Shown one piece after another: positions 1 through 9,256 of a stretch of 64,000 bases of DNA. The notes under the pieces are model-generated. The model had not been told where the DNA came from. It was given only the letters and a program-made list of their open reading frames with translations, and searched no databases. Position 1 is the stretch's first letter, and every line of letters starts with the position of its first letter. The DNA is from Terrilactibacillus tamarindi (GTDB lineage Bacteria; Bacillota; Bacilli; Bacillales; Sporolactobacillaceae), in the NCBI RefSeq assembly GCF_009718825.1, contig NZ_WNHB01000014.1, positions 34,797-98,796 of the forward strand. Reading direction: 5' to 3'. Both the position numbers and the translations under genes were made by a program.

Positions 1-348
1 ATCAACATGCTCTATTTCTAACCCTTGATCAATCAAACTTGTTTTTATTCTTTCGATTGGATGCGGTAATTCCATACTCAAGGGTCCTACTTTTTGAGGG
101 ATGATCGTTCTCTTCAAATCTGGTATCTCTTTTTCCTGTCCCGACAAGTCTGGACGGACTCTTTTTTCAGGAAAAGGTTCCGGATCCATTGCTGCGAGTA
201 CCTCAATATATTCCGTTTTTAATAAATTAAAAAACCGAGCTTTTTTTACCTTTTTTGTATTTAAGATCACTGCATCAGATCCAAGCTCTTTCTTAACCTT
301 GTCCATCGCCTGAGACATGGTTGGTGCCACTATTTTTTTTATCTTCAT
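1..348 (-). CDS. flhF: Flagellar biosynthesis GTPase FlhF (N-terminal part, cut by window edge)
   Basis: The first 116 codons of an FlhF-type SRP-family GTPase, which helps place and assemble flagella at the membrane. The N-terminus begins MKIKKIVAPTMSQAMDKVKK and continues with GSDAVILNTKKV, the usual start of FlhF in Bacilli. The charged B-domain linker follows. The NG GTPase domain lies beyond the window edge, so its motifs cannot be checked. The ATG at 348 overlaps the flhA stop by four bases (ATGA), which implies translational coupling. Identity is supported by both sequence and position after flhA. Confidence 0.9.
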   Translation of the reverse strand, partial: MKIKKIVAPTMSQAMDKVKKELGSDAVILNTKKVKKARFFNLLKTEYIEVLAAMDPEPFPEKRVRPDLSGQEKEIPDLKRTIIPQKVGPLSMELPHPIERIKTSLIDQGLEIEHVD

Positions 349-2381
349 GCTGCATTCACTACCCCAATACTTTGAACTTCCACATAAGATTCCAATTCAT
401 TATAAGAAAGAACGGCCACATTTGGAAAATACCTTTCGATAAGTTGTCTGATATATCGTCTAATCGCCGGTGAACAAAGAATGACAGGTTCATTGTCGGC
501 ATCTACCCATTGTTCTACGTAACTTGAAACTTCTTTCAAAAATTGCCCTGAATCTTCTGTCCCTAAAGCCAAATAATTCCCGTGTTCGGTTGTCTGTACC
601 GCACTTGCAATCCGGTGTTCCATATCTGGGCTTACCGTAATGACTTTTAATGTTTTCTCTTCATTTGTGTATTTATCCGTAATCTGCCTTGACAAGGCTT
701 GTCTTACATATTCAGTCAATAAATCCGGGTCTTTTGTTAATGCCCCATAATCAGCCAGCACTTCAAAAATAACAGGAAGATTTCGAATCGATAATTTTTC
801 TTTTAGTAAATTGACAAGGATCTTTTGGATATCGCCTAAACTTAATAACTCAGGCGAGACTTCATCTACAAGAGTCGCATTCTTTTCTCTTAAATGATCA
901 ATTAATTGTTTTACTTCTTGACGGCCTAACAATTCATGCAAATGTTGTTTTAATACTTCTGTTAAATGAGTAGAAACAACAGATGGTGGATCAACAACTG
1001 TATAACCCGAAAGTTCCGCCTTTTCTTTCATTTGTTCTGATATCCACAAAGCGGGCAGGCCAAAAGCAGGTTCAGTTGTTTGAATTCCTTGAATAGCTGG
1101 ATCATCAATTCCTGGACTCATGGCAAGATAATGATCGTATAGTAATTCTCCGTTCGCCACTTCACTGCCTTTTATTTTAATTCGATATTGATTTGGCTCC
1201 AATTGTATATTGTCTCGTATCCGGACAATCGGAAGGACAACGCCCATTTCTATAGCAAGTTGCCTTCTTATCATGACAATCCGATCCAAAAGGTCACCAC
1301 CTTGACTACTATCTGCTAGAGGAACAAGGGCGTATCCAAATTCAAATTCAATGGGATCTACTTGAATTAAATCAATGACACTTTCTTGACTTTTAAACGT
1401 GTCTTCTAAAGCTTGCTCTTCCGCCATTTCATCTAATTCAGTTTGTTTACTTCCATTTTGCCTTAACAAGTAACCCCCTATAATTAATAAAGCAGCAATA
1501 GGCAGAGTCAAAACAAAACCAATTGGCGTTAAACCAAGAATTAAGATAACAAAACCCGCAACCATCAACATAACAGGATAGGCTAACAGTTGAGTCCGAA
1601 TATCTTGACCGATGTTACTATCATCTGAAGCGGCTCTTGTTACAACAATTCCTGTAGCTGTAGAAATAAGCAGTGCGGGAATTTGACTTACAATGCCATC
1701 CCCGACTGTTAAAAGGGAAAATGTTTGTGAAGCTTCTGATAAGCTTAATCCCTGTTGAACCATGCCAATAATAATACCGACTGTAAGGTTAAGGGCGACG
1801 ATAATGATACTTGCGATGGCATCACCTTTTACAAATTTACTTGCACCGTCCATAGCTCCATAAAAGTCAGCTTCTCGTTCAATTTTTTCACGGCGGGTTT
1901 TTGCTTGTAATTCATTTATTAATCCTGCATTTAAATCAGCATCAATACTCATTTGTTTACCAGGCATCGCATCTAAAGTAAATCTAGCAGCAACCTCCGA
2001 TACACGTTCAGCACCTTTGGTAATAACAATAAATTGAATAATGATGAGAATAAGAAAAATGACCAAACCAACAATAATATTACCGCCAACGACAAATTGC
2101 CCAAAAGTCGAAATAACTTTCCCAGCTTCACCTTCACCAAGGATAAGACGCGTCGTTGAAATATTTAGACCTAATCGAAACAAAGTCAAAATCAAGAGTA
2201 ATGAAGGAAAAACAGAAAATTGTAAAGGCTCATTCATATTCATAGAAACAAGCAATACAAGGAGTGCAATCGTAATATTAATAATGATAAGAAAGCTTAA
2301 AATAAAAGAAGGGAGTGGAATAATCAGCATCATGACAATTAAAATAACGCCAAAAACCACAATTAAATCTCGTAATTTCAT
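345..2381 (-). CDS. flhA: Flagellar export gate protein FlhA
   Basis: Integral membrane component of the flagellar type III export gate; its large cytoplasmic domain is the docking platform for substrate-chaperone complexes. About 330 N-terminal residues carry the multiple hydrophobic segments, with the FHIPEP-family motif FTLDAMPGKQMSIDADLNAG between them. The cytoplasmic half includes RIRDNIQLEPNQYRIKIKG. I chose the ATG at 2381 (678 aa) because AAGGAGGA lies just upstream; the in-frame TTG at 2402 would place the start upstream of this ribosome binding site. The gene starts about 20 bases after the flhB stop and overlaps flhF by four bases. Confidence 0.97.
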   Translation of the reverse strand: MKLRDLIVVFGVILIVMMLIIPLPSFILSFLIIINITIALLVLLVSMNMNEPLQFSVFPSLLLILTLFRLGLNISTTRLILGEGEAGKVISTFGQFVVGGNIIVGLVIFLILIIIQFIVITKGAERVSEVAARFTLDAMPGKQMSIDADLNAGLINELQAKTRREKIEREADFYGAMDGASKFVKGDAIASIIIVALNLTVGIIIGMVQQGLSLSEASQTFSLLTVGDGIVSQIPALLISTATGIVVTRAASDDSNIGQDIRTQLLAYPVMLMVAGFVILILGLTPIGFVLTLPIAALLIIGGYLLRQNGSKQTELDEMAEEQALEDTFKSQESVIDLIQVDPIEFEFGYALVPLADSSQGGDLLDRIVMIRRQLAIEMGVVLPIVRIRDNIQLEPNQYRIKIKGSEVANGELLYDHYLAMSPGIDDPAIQGIQTTEPAFGLPALWISEQMKEKAELSGYTVVDPPSVVSTHLTEVLKQHLHELLGRQEVKQLIDHLREKNATLVDEVSPELLSLGDIQKILVNLLKEKLSIRNLPVIFEVLADYGALTKDPDLLTEYVRQALSRQITDKYTNEEKTLKVITVSPDMEHRIASAVQTTEHGNYLALGTEDSGQFLKEVSSYVEQWVDADNEPVILCSPAIRRYIRQLIERYFPNVAVLSYNELESYVEVQSIGVVNAA

Positions 2382-2402
2382 AGGGTCCTCCTTCATGACC
2401 AA

Positions 2403-3479
2403 CTAGACTTTGCCTTTCAATTGATAGACATAGGCTAAAATTTCTGCGACCGCCTTAAAAAACGTTTCAGGTACTGAGTCACCAATTTCCAATTCTTTGT
2501 ACATAGCTCTTGCTAACGGCTTTTTTTCGACGATAACAATATCATTCTGTTTCGCTATCTCACGTATTTTTAAAGCAAGATAATCGGCACCTTTGGCAAC
2601 AACTTTTGGTGCTTCCATTTGGCTGTTATCATACATTAATGCAACGGCAAAATGAGTCGGATTGGTAATCACGACATCGGCCTTTGGAAGTTCTTGCATC
2701 ATACGACGCATGGCCATCTGTCTTTGTCTCTCTTTAACCTTAGACTTGATTAATGGATCACCTTCACTCTTTTTATACTCATCCTTAATATCTTGTTTCG
2801 ACATTCGCATGTTTTTTTCATAATCGAATTTTTGATATAAATAATCAAGAAAACCTAAAGCGATGAGTCCAAGAGAAGAAGCGATTCCCATTTGCAAAAC
2901 AACTTTTCCGATGATAGGAAGGCTTTCACTTATGGGTTTGACCATGGTTTGCAGAACACTCGTACGATTAATCCACAAAACAGAAAATGTAATACATCCA
3001 ATGACCAGTAGTTTAAGTATAGATTTTATCAATTCCACGATGGCTCTTAACGAATAAATGCGTTTAAAACCTTGGATTGGATCCAATCGTTCCATTTTAA
3101 ATTGGAGGGATTCTGTTGAAAAAACAAATCCTACTTGCATTAACTGACTCCCGATCCCCATAATTAACGCCAAAATAAGAATAGGAGCGATTAATACACC
3201 AAAAGCTTTGAAAATATGAAGATTGAAGGTCTGGATATTGTGTTCGTTTAGTGGTGTATTTAACCAGTTAACATAAATATCTGACATAAACTGTAATAGT
3301 GATTGCCCCATGTTCGCACTTATGACCATAAATAATAAAAAAAAGGCGAGCATGGACAACGCAGTGCTTAAATCGATACTTTTTACAACTTGACCTTTTT
3401 TTCTTCCTTCTTGTCGTTTTTTAGGTGTCGCCTTTTCAGTTTTTTCACCTGCAAAGTATTGGAGATTTAGTCTCCGCAT
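2403..3479 (-). CDS. flhB: Flagellar export switch protein FlhB
   Basis: Membrane protein of the export apparatus that switches specificity from rod/hook to filament substrates. The length of 358 aa is typical. A basic N-terminal tail (EKTEKATPKKRQEGRKKG) leads into four hydrophobic segments and then a cytoplasmic domain with the autocleavage motif N273-P-T-H276. The start overlaps the fliR stop by one base (TAATG). FliK is expected to trigger the switch through the cleaved C-terminal domain; fliK lies in the same operon, and a small FlhB-C paralogue (ylqH) lies at 29.4 kb. Confidence 0.97.
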   Translation of the reverse strand: MRRLNLQYFAGEKTEKATPKKRQEGRKKGQVVKSIDLSTALSMLAFFLLFMVISANMGQSLLQFMSDIYVNWLNTPLNEHNIQTFNLHIFKAFGVLIAPILILALIMGIGSQLMQVGFVFSTESLQFKMERLDPIQGFKRIYSLRAIVELIKSILKLLVIGCITFSVLWINRTSVLQTMVKPISESLPIIGKVVLQMGIASSLGLIALGFLDYLYQKFDYEKNMRMSKQDIKDEYKKSEGDPLIKSKVKERQRQMAMRRMMQELPKADVVITNPTHFAVALMYDNSQMEAPKVVAKGADYLALKIREIAKQNDIVIVEKKPLARAMYKELEIGDSVPETFFKAVAEILAYVYQLKGKV

Positions 3480-4276
3480 TATGGAGTCCCCCCCAAATAC
3501 TTCATATATTCAATCATGATTTGGGTCATTGAATCAGAAATAGAGCGAAACATGATAAATAATATTGGGAAAATAAAGATAAGCAAAATGAATCCAACGA
3601 CGATTTTTAATGGCAAGCCGACAACAAAGATGTTAATCTGTGGAACCGTCCTCGCGACTAATCCAAGAGCAACATCGACGAGGAATAAACTTCCGACAAT
3701 AGGTAGAGCCATTTGAAAACTGATGGCCACCATTTGCATAAATACCGTGACAACAAAATGAACGGTTGTTCCATCCATCAAATGAATGGACAACTGATTA
3801 ATTGGGACAAGAGAGAAGCTGTACAAAACACCGTTGAGTAACATATGGTGTGCATTAATTCCTAAAAAAAATAAAATGGCTAAAGTATATAAAAATTGTC
3901 CTGTTATCGGGGAAGTTGCACCATTCTCAGGGTTTATTGTATTTGCGATAGCAAATCCCATTTGAAGGTCGATAAAGGCCCCTGCGAATTGAATGGCATA
4001 AACAATTAAACCACTCACAAATCCAATCGTTAGCCCAACTAAAACTTCTTTTGAAATCAGAAGAACATATAATTCATTAAACTGAATGGGTTGTTTGTGT
4101 ACAAGTACCGTTGTTACAATGAACGAAAGAATCAATGCTAATCCTAGTTTAACAGCAGCCGGAATGGTTCGATAAGAAAAAATAGGTATTACAACAAAGA
4201 CGCTCGTCAAACGCATTAAAATCAATAAAAATGCTGGAAACTCATTTAATATGGACACAGTGGTTTGGCCTTTCAT
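3479..4276 (-). CDS. fliR: Flagellar export gate protein FliR
   Basis: Export-gate membrane protein that assembles with FliP and FliQ at the centre of the basal body. It is 265 aa and almost entirely hydrophobic, with several transmembrane stretches such as LGLALILSFIVTTVLVH and VGFILLIFIFPILFIMF. Size and composition match the family. The ATG overlaps the fliQ stop by four bases (ATGA), and the stop overlaps flhB by one base, so fliQ-fliR-flhB are tightly coupled. Confidence 0.96.
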   Translation of the reverse strand: MKGQTTVSILNEFPAFLLILMRLTSVFVVIPIFSYRTIPAAVKLGLALILSFIVTTVLVHKQPIQFNELYVLLISKEVLVGLTIGFVSGLIVYAIQFAGAFIDLQMGFAIANTINPENGATSPITGQFLYTLAILFFLGINAHHMLLNGVLYSFSLVPINQLSIHLMDGTTVHFVVTVFMQMVAISFQMALPIVGSLFLVDVALGLVARTVPQINIFVVGLPLKIVVGFILLIFIFPILFIMFRSISDSMTQIMIEYMKYLGGTP

Positions 4277-4542
4277 TTAATAAATTGATCAAGATTAGCA
4301 AAGATATTTTGCGTAAAAGTTAACATTTTTGAAAGCATCCAAGGTCCAAAAATAATTAAACCAAGCAATACAGCAACGATTTTAGGAACGAATGCAAGCG
4401 TTTGTTCTTGTATTTGTGTTGTTGCTTGGATAACACTTACGATAAGTCCAACAATGAGCGAAATAGCTAAAAGTGGTCCACATACCATTAGAACCGTATA
4501 AACACCTTTTTCAGCAATCGATAATATCATTTCTGAGCTCAT
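4273..4542 (-). CDS. fliQ: Flagellar export gate protein FliQ
   Basis: An 89-residue protein with two hydrophobic helices (roughly residues 14-42 and 50-75), the standard architecture of FliQ, which surrounds the FliP/FliR pore. Conserved features include the central VIQATTQIQEQTLAFVPKI segment. It lies 24 bases after fliP and overlaps fliR by four bases. No anomaly is seen. Confidence 0.95.
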   Translation of the reverse strand: MSSEMILSIAEKGVYTVLMVCGPLLAISLIVGLIVSVIQATTQIQEQTLAFVPKIVAVLLGLIIFGPWMLSKMLTFTQNIFANLDQFIK

Positions 4543-4566
4543 TACTTACACCGCCTTTCATTCAAA

Positions 4567-5244
4567 TCAATAACTAGAAAGGATTGATTTGACAATGAGA
4601 TACCACCCATCAACCATAATAAAGAGTAATATTTTAAATGGTAAAGAGATCATGACTGGCGGTAACATCATCATCCCCATTGCCATTAATATACTTGCCA
4701 CAACCATATCGATCACTAAGAAAGGGATAAAAACCATAAACCCCATTTCAAAGGCTGTTTTTAGTTCACTAATCGTGAATGCTGGCACTAGTGCTGTCAT
4801 TGGGATATCTGTTACTGTTTTAGGTTGTTTGTAATGACCATAATTCATAAATAAAGCTAAATCCTTCTGTCTTGTTTCCTTAGCCATAAACACTTTCAAT
4901 GGATCTTGTGCTTTCTTGACGGCTTGTTTTTGAGAAATCGTTCCTTTTAAATATGGGTTGAGAGCATCATGGTTAATCTGATGATAAACAGGTGCCATAA
5001 TAAAGAAAGTTAAAAACAAGGCAAGACCGATTAACACTTGATTAGGTGGCATTTGCTGTGTCGAAAGGGATGTTCTAACAAATGACAAAACGATAATAAT
5101 ACGAGTAAATGATGTCATTAACAAAAGGATCGCTGGCGCAAGGGATAGGACCGTCAGTAACACCATTAACTGAACGGTTGTTGCCACATCATGAGGATTA
5201 TTTGTTATCATGCTCGTATTTAATCCTGGAATAAGATTATTCAT
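4567..5244 (-). CDS. fliP: Flagellar export gate protein FliP
   Basis: Core of the export channel. The 225 aa match the Bacillus FliP pattern throughout, with conserved blocks SFTRIIIVLSFVRTSLSTQQ, PPNQVLIGLALFLTFFIMAP, RQKDLALFMNYG and PPVMISLPFKILLFIMVDGW. The N-terminus has no long cleavable signal, as in Gram-positive FliP. The start at 5244 overlaps the end of fliO/fliZ by eight bases. Confidence 0.97.
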   Translation of the reverse strand: MNNLIPGLNTSMITNNPHDVATTVQLMVLLTVLSLAPAILLLMTSFTRIIIVLSFVRTSLSTQQMPPNQVLIGLALFLTFFIMAPVYHQINHDALNPYLKGTISQKQAVKKAQDPLKVFMAKETRQKDLALFMNYGHYKQPKTVTDIPMTALVPAFTISELKTAFEMGFMVFIPFLVIDMVVASILMAMGMMMLPPVMISLPFKILLFIMVDGWYLIVKSILSSY

Positions 5245-5914
5245 GCTTGTTATCCTCTTCTTTAACTACTTTTTCAATGTGCTTTTCTCGGTTAATTTGC
5301 AGTGATTTAATTTTCTCAGAGAAAATTGATTGAAATGAGTGACTTTGTGTTGGATGGTTTTTTTTCTGAGTTTTATCAACCGTCCATCCCATCATTTTCT
5401 TCATATTCCTTTGAAACACATCAGGTTCGTCATTTTTCTTAGTTAACGTCTTAATTAATTCACGATCGTCGATCTCTTTTAATAATTGAACATTTTCTCC
5501 CACGCCAACGACCAGAACTTCATCACCTATACGAATTAATTGAATTGAGCGACGATTACCAACGGATACGCCACCTATGTTTCGAATCGCACCCGCCTCT
5601 TGATATGATTTTGAACGTTTAAGCATTAATTTATATAAAACATAAATCAATGCCAAAACGATGGCTAAAGCCCCAATCAATTTTAGGAAAATAAGAAAAA
5701 CGTTTGTTTGGTTTTTCTCAAGTCCTGAGCTGGTTGTTTGTAACTGGTTGGTCCTATTTTCTGATTTTTTCGGATTACCTTTTTGGTTATTATATTGGTT
5801 GTAGACGGAATTATCGTTGTTAGAACTTTCTGCCAATGCTTTGACACCTTGTCCGACAAAAACAATCCCAATGACAAGACTTAACATTAGCCACTTTCGA
5901 AACACCTTTGCCAC
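5237..5914 (-). CDS. fliO: Flagellar biosynthesis protein FliO (FliZ of B. subtilis)
   Basis: Small membrane protein that helps assemble the FliP complex. A signal-like hydrophobic N-terminus (residues 8-28) ends in KALAESS. A low-complexity Asn/Gln-rich extracytoplasmic stretch follows, then a single transmembrane helix at about residues 73-95. The short conserved cytoplasmic domain contains GNRRSIQLIRIGDEVLVVGV, and the tail is charged. The 225-residue size and the place between cheY and fliP match B. subtilis FliZ, a FliO homologue. Outside the central motif it is poorly conserved, as is usual for this family. Confidence 0.9.
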   Translation of the reverse strand: MAKVFRKWLMLSLVIGIVFVGQGVKALAESSNNDNSVYNQYNNQKGNPKKSENRTNQLQTTSSGLEKNQTNVFLIFLKLIGALAIVLALIYVLYKLMLKRSKSYQEAGAIRNIGGVSVGNRRSIQLIRIGDEVLVVGVGENVQLLKEIDDRELIKTLTKKNDEPDVFQRNMKKMMGWTVDKTQKKNHPTQSHSFQSIFSEKIKSLQINREKHIEKVVKEEDNKHE

Positions 5915-5925
5915 CTCTTTACTCC

Positions 5926-6288
5926 TTAACTTAAAGCTTTTTTAATCGCTTCAATTACCCGATCGGCTTGGAAAGGTTTAACGATAAAATCTTTTGCTCC
6001 TGCTTGGATTGCATCAATAACCATGGCTTGTTGTCCCATAGCCGAGCACATAATAATTTTAGCCTGAGGGTCAATTTCTTTTATTTTTTTCAATGCACTG
6101 ATCCCGTCCATTTCTGGCATTGTAATGTCCAATGTCACAAGATCGGGTTTGAGCTCTTCATACTTACTTACAGCTTCAAATCCATCAGACGCCTCTCCAA
6201 CAATTTCATAACCATTTTTTGTCAAAATGTCTTTAACCATCATTCTCATAAATGCTGCATCATCAACTACTAAAATACGTTGTCCCAT
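5926..6288 (-). CDS. cheY: Chemotaxis response regulator CheY
   Basis: A single-domain receiver of 120 aa. The acidic pair D9/D10, phospho-acceptor D54 (in LVTLDITMPEMDG), S82 and K104 (in FIVKPF) are all present. When phosphorylated by CheA it binds the switch complex; in Bacillus this promotes counterclockwise rotation. It lies between fliY, which encodes a CheY-P phosphatase/switch protein, and fliO, as in B. subtilis. Confidence 0.96.
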   Translation of the reverse strand: MGQRILVVDDAAFMRMMVKDILTKNGYEIVGEASDGFEAVSKYEELKPDLVTLDITMPEMDGISALKKIKEIDPQAKIIMCSAMGQQAMVIDAIQAGAKDFIVKPFQADRVIEAIKKALS

Positions 6289-6309
6289 TATTATTCCTCC
6301 AATGATTAT

Positions 6310-7518
6310 CTATATTTTATTTAATCTATCTTTTTGATTTAATATTTCTGTAATCCTGACCCCAAAGTTTTCATCGACTACAACGACTTCTCCTTTAGCA
6401 ATATACTTCTGATTAACTAAAATGTCTATGGGTTCTCCAGCTAATTTTTCTAGTTCAATGATTGATCCTGGACCAAGTTCAAGAACTTCTTTAATTGTCT
6501 TCTTTGTGCTACCTAACTCAACACTTATATTAAGTGGAATATCCATTAGCATATCAATATTTTGAGGATGCGTGGGATTACTTTCTTCTTCAAATGTTGA
6601 AAATTCAGCGGTTTGAACATCTTGATAGGCGGGCTTTTTCTTAGGTTGTTGGTAGGGTTCAGACCAATGATGTTCTTTTCTTTCTTCGTTGATATTTAAA
6701 GAGGATTCTTCATCTTCAAAACTAGAATAATGATTTACTTCCTCCTCATCATCTACGGCTATTTGATTATCCATAGTTGGAACTGGTATAGCAGCACTCG
6801 TTTGCTCTGATTGATTTAATAATTTCTCAACGAGTGTTTTGGCAAAGTCGAGAGGGATAATTTGCATAATGTTTGAGTCGATTAATGAACCTACTTTTAA
6901 ATCAAATGAGATCTGAAGCATCATATCGTCTTCAGGCAAATTTTCTATCCCTTCATTTTCCTTTAAGTTCATTATCTTAGTAATTGGTGGAGATATATCC
7001 ACTTTACGATCAAAAACAGTCGACATGGAAGTGGCAGAGGACCCCATCATTTGATTCATCGCTTCTTGTACCGCACTCAATTCCATTTCATTAATTTCAC
7101 CTGATACATTTTGGCCGTCTCCACCCATCATTAAATTAGCAATGATACTCGCATCATGCATTTTAATGATCAGTAAATTTGAACCTGTAAAGCCTTCAGT
7201 ATAATTTACTAGAATAGAAACATAGGGTACAGGAAATTTACTTTCTAACTCATCTCTTTCTATTAAACTGACTGTTGGAGTCGTAATATCTACTTTCTGA
7301 TTTAAAAGGGTAGATAAGGCTGTTGCAGCACTGCCAAATGAAATATTTCCAATCTCTCCTAAAACATCTTCCTCCATTTCACTTAGAAAATCTCTTAGAT
7401 TATGGGAAAATGTTTTTAATCCAATTTCTGCTGTGTTTGAAGACTCTTCTGTATGATTTATGCTATTTCCAAGAAGCGCATCGATCTCTTCTTGCGTTAG
7501 TTTTCCGCCATCACTCAT
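6310..7518 (-). CDS. fliY: Flagellar switch protein / CheY-P phosphatase FliY
   Basis: C-ring protein combining a CheC-like phosphatase module and a FliN domain. The N-terminal region has KLTQEEIDALLG, resembling the CheY-P-binding peptide also seen in FliM. CheC-type blocks follow (EEDVLGEIGNISFGSAATAL; SAVQEAMNQMMGSSATSMS). A linker of about 90 acidic/polar residues precedes the C-terminal FliN domain (residues ~320-400, with VELGSTKKTIKEVLELGPGS). The ATG at 7518 is preferred because AAGGAGG lies 11 bases upstream; earlier in-frame ATGs overlap that site. It overlaps fliM by eight bases. Confidence 0.93.
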   Translation of the reverse strand: MSDGGKLTQEEIDALLGNSINHTEESSNTAEIGLKTFSHNLRDFLSEMEEDVLGEIGNISFGSAATALSTLLNQKVDITTPTVSLIERDELESKFPVPYVSILVNYTEGFTGSNLLIIKMHDASIIANLMMGGDGQNVSGEINEMELSAVQEAMNQMMGSSATSMSTVFDRKVDISPPITKIMNLKENEGIENLPEDDMMLQISFDLKVGSLIDSNIMQIIPLDFAKTLVEKLLNQSEQTSAAIPVPTMDNQIAVDDEEEVNHYSSFEDEESSLNINEERKEHHWSEPYQQPKKKPAYQDVQTAEFSTFEEESNPTHPQNIDMLMDIPLNISVELGSTKKTIKEVLELGPGSIIELEKLAGEPIDILVNQKYIAKGEVVVVDENFGVRITEILNQKDRLNKI

Positions 7519-8506
7519 TTGTTTCATCCCCTCCTTCAATCGGCTTAATTATTTGGACAGCCATATGTTTATTTTTTTTCCCTGGTTGGGCTAAGAAAGT
7601 ATCAATCTCTCCTACTTTTACCTTGACCGGCATCCCCACCATTTGATCTAGCTTAATTACGTCGCCAACATCCAAATTTAAGCATTCTTCGACACTAATT
7701 TTCGATTCTCCAAAGATCACTTTTAAAGAAACAGAGGACGATTCGATATTCTTCTTCAGTGCTATCTCTTCATCTGGTGTTTTATCAAATTTTTTCTCAT
7801 TCATCCAATAATGCATGGACAATTTTTGTATAACAGGTTCAAGTGCCACATGTGGTAAACATATATTAATCATGCCACTCGATTCACCAATGGTCGTTGA
7901 AAGAGAAATGACAATGACGGTTTCATTCGGCGAAATCATTTGCAGGAATAATGGGTTTGTTTCAAAACCCAATTTTTTCAGTTTTATCTGCTCTACAGAT
8001 GACCAAGCCTCTTCAAACGTATAGAGAGCCTGCTTAAAGAGCTGCTTCATTAAATTTGTCTCAATTTCCGTTAAACTATCAATCTTATTCATACTGTTGC
8101 CGAATCCACCTAATAATCGGTCCAACATGGCATACGCAATATTAGGGTTGACTTCGATAATCAGTTGACCTTCAAGAGGTGGGACTTCCAATAAATTGAT
8201 GACCGTTGTTTTTGGTACGGATCGAATAAATTCCTCAAAAGGTAATTGATCTATTGACGCTACAGTAATTTGCACATAAGTCCTAAGTTGGGCAGAAAAA
8301 TAAGAGGTCAATAATCGAGCAAAGTTCTCATGAATCCGACTTAAACTACGAATCTGATCTTTTGAAAATCGTAAAGCACGTTTAAAATCATACTTACGCA
8401 CTTTTTTTTCATTTTCTTCTTTTTTCAATTCTTCAGCATCCATTTCCCCTGTAGAGATCGCTGAAAGAAGAGCGTCTATTTCGGATTGTGATAAAACATC
8501 AGACAT
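7511..8506 (-). CDS. fliM: Flagellar motor switch protein FliM
   Basis: C-ring protein that receives CheY-P and links it to FliG. The N-terminal LSQSEIDALLSAIS is the CheY-P binding peptide. The middle domain resembles CheC (GGFGNSMNKIDSLTEIE...), and the C-terminus is a SpoA/FliN-like domain (VIFGESKISVEECLNLDVGD). The length of 331 aa is typical. It is followed directly by fliY, and the two stop/start signals overlap. Confidence 0.96.
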   Translation of the reverse strand: MSDVLSQSEIDALLSAISTGEMDAEELKKEENEKKVRKYDFKRALRFSKDQIRSLSRIHENFARLLTSYFSAQLRTYVQITVASIDQLPFEEFIRSVPKTTVINLLEVPPLEGQLIIEVNPNIAYAMLDRLLGGFGNSMNKIDSLTEIETNLMKQLFKQALYTFEEAWSSVEQIKLKKLGFETNPLFLQMISPNETVIVISLSTTIGESSGMINICLPHVALEPVIQKLSMHYWMNEKKFDKTPDEEIALKKNIESSSVSLKVIFGESKISVEECLNLDVGDVIKLDQMVGMPVKVKVGEIDTFLAQPGKKNKHMAVQIIKPIEGGDETNE

Positions 8507-8547
8507 TATGTTTATGGCACCTCTTTTCTACTTCAAACCAACTTAGA

Positions 8548-8988
8548 CTACTGGATGAGCTTCTTTGTTGTGTAAACATTAACGACTCGTCCTGACTTTA
8601 GGAATGCATTGATTTGATCTTTAATTAACTGCTGAAGGCGATCAATACCTTTAGAACCTTGAAGGTCATTTGGTGTTAAACTTGAAAGCGTTAATATAAT
8701 GGCGTTTTTGACTTGAAATTCACGTTTTGTAAGTTCTTCTTTTGCATCCTTATTAGATACCTGAATTTTGAATTGTACATTCGCAAAATGACTATCTTTC
8801 ATGTTTGTTGTTATTTCATCCGTATCAATCGTCAAATCATTAACAATGGTATCTATACTAACGTCTTTTTTTTGTGCAGATGTCTTATTTTGATGCATCA
8901 TGTTCACGACAAAGAAACCCGCAACAGCTACAAAAATAAAGATAGCCATAATCGTAAATAAAATATTCATTCCCTTGCTTTTGAACAA
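8548..8988 (-). CDS. fliL: Flagellar basal body-associated protein FliL
   Basis: A single-pass membrane protein that sits around the stator. One transmembrane helix at about residues 8-29 is followed by an extracytoplasmic domain with the FliL-type ending LTPNDLQGSKGIDRLQQLIK. The 146-residue version starts at a TTG behind GAGGGGG and keeps two lysines before the helix, which suits an N-in topology. An alternative ATG at 8970 overlaps the flbD stop (ATGA) but removes those lysines. Confidence 0.88.
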   Translation of the reverse strand: MFKSKGMNILFTIMAIFIFVAVAGFFVVNMMHQNKTSAQKKDVSIDTIVNDLTIDTDEITTNMKDSHFANVQFKIQVSNKDAKEELTKREFQVKNAIILTLSSLTPNDLQGSKGIDRLQQLIKDQINAFLKSGRVVNVYTTKKLIQ

Positions 8989-9203
8989 GAGGACACCCCC
9001 TCATGAATGGCAGCTGACGAAACCAGTGGTACATTTTTCATAAAAGAGACGATTCTTTGATTAACCTCATCCATCGATTCCTTGACAACTAATTTCTTAC
9101 CCGTAGTTAAGGTTATCGTCGTATCCGGTAACGATTCAAATTGTTCGATTAAAAAAACATTGAGATAAAAAGAATGCCCATTTAATTTTGTAAGTTCGAT
9201 CAT
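8967..9203 (-). CDS. flbD: Flagellar protein FlbD (SwrD family)
   Basis: Short protein of 78 aa with the FlbD hallmark start MIELTKLNGHSFYLN and the LIEQFESLPDTTITLTTGKK block. In B. subtilis this family (SwrD) raises motor torque for swarming; a role here is inferred by homology. It lies between the hook gene and fliL as in B. subtilis. The C-terminal 15 residues overlap the fliL start region and are not conserved. Confidence 0.88.
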   Translation of the reverse strand: MIELTKLNGHSFYLNVFLIEQFESLPDTTITLTTGKKLVVKESMDEVNQRIVSFMKNVPLVSSAAIHEGVSSCSKARE

Positions 9204-9256
9204 CGTAAGACAACTTAGGGCATACTATAAGCCCTAAGTCTTCCCCCTTACCTCAA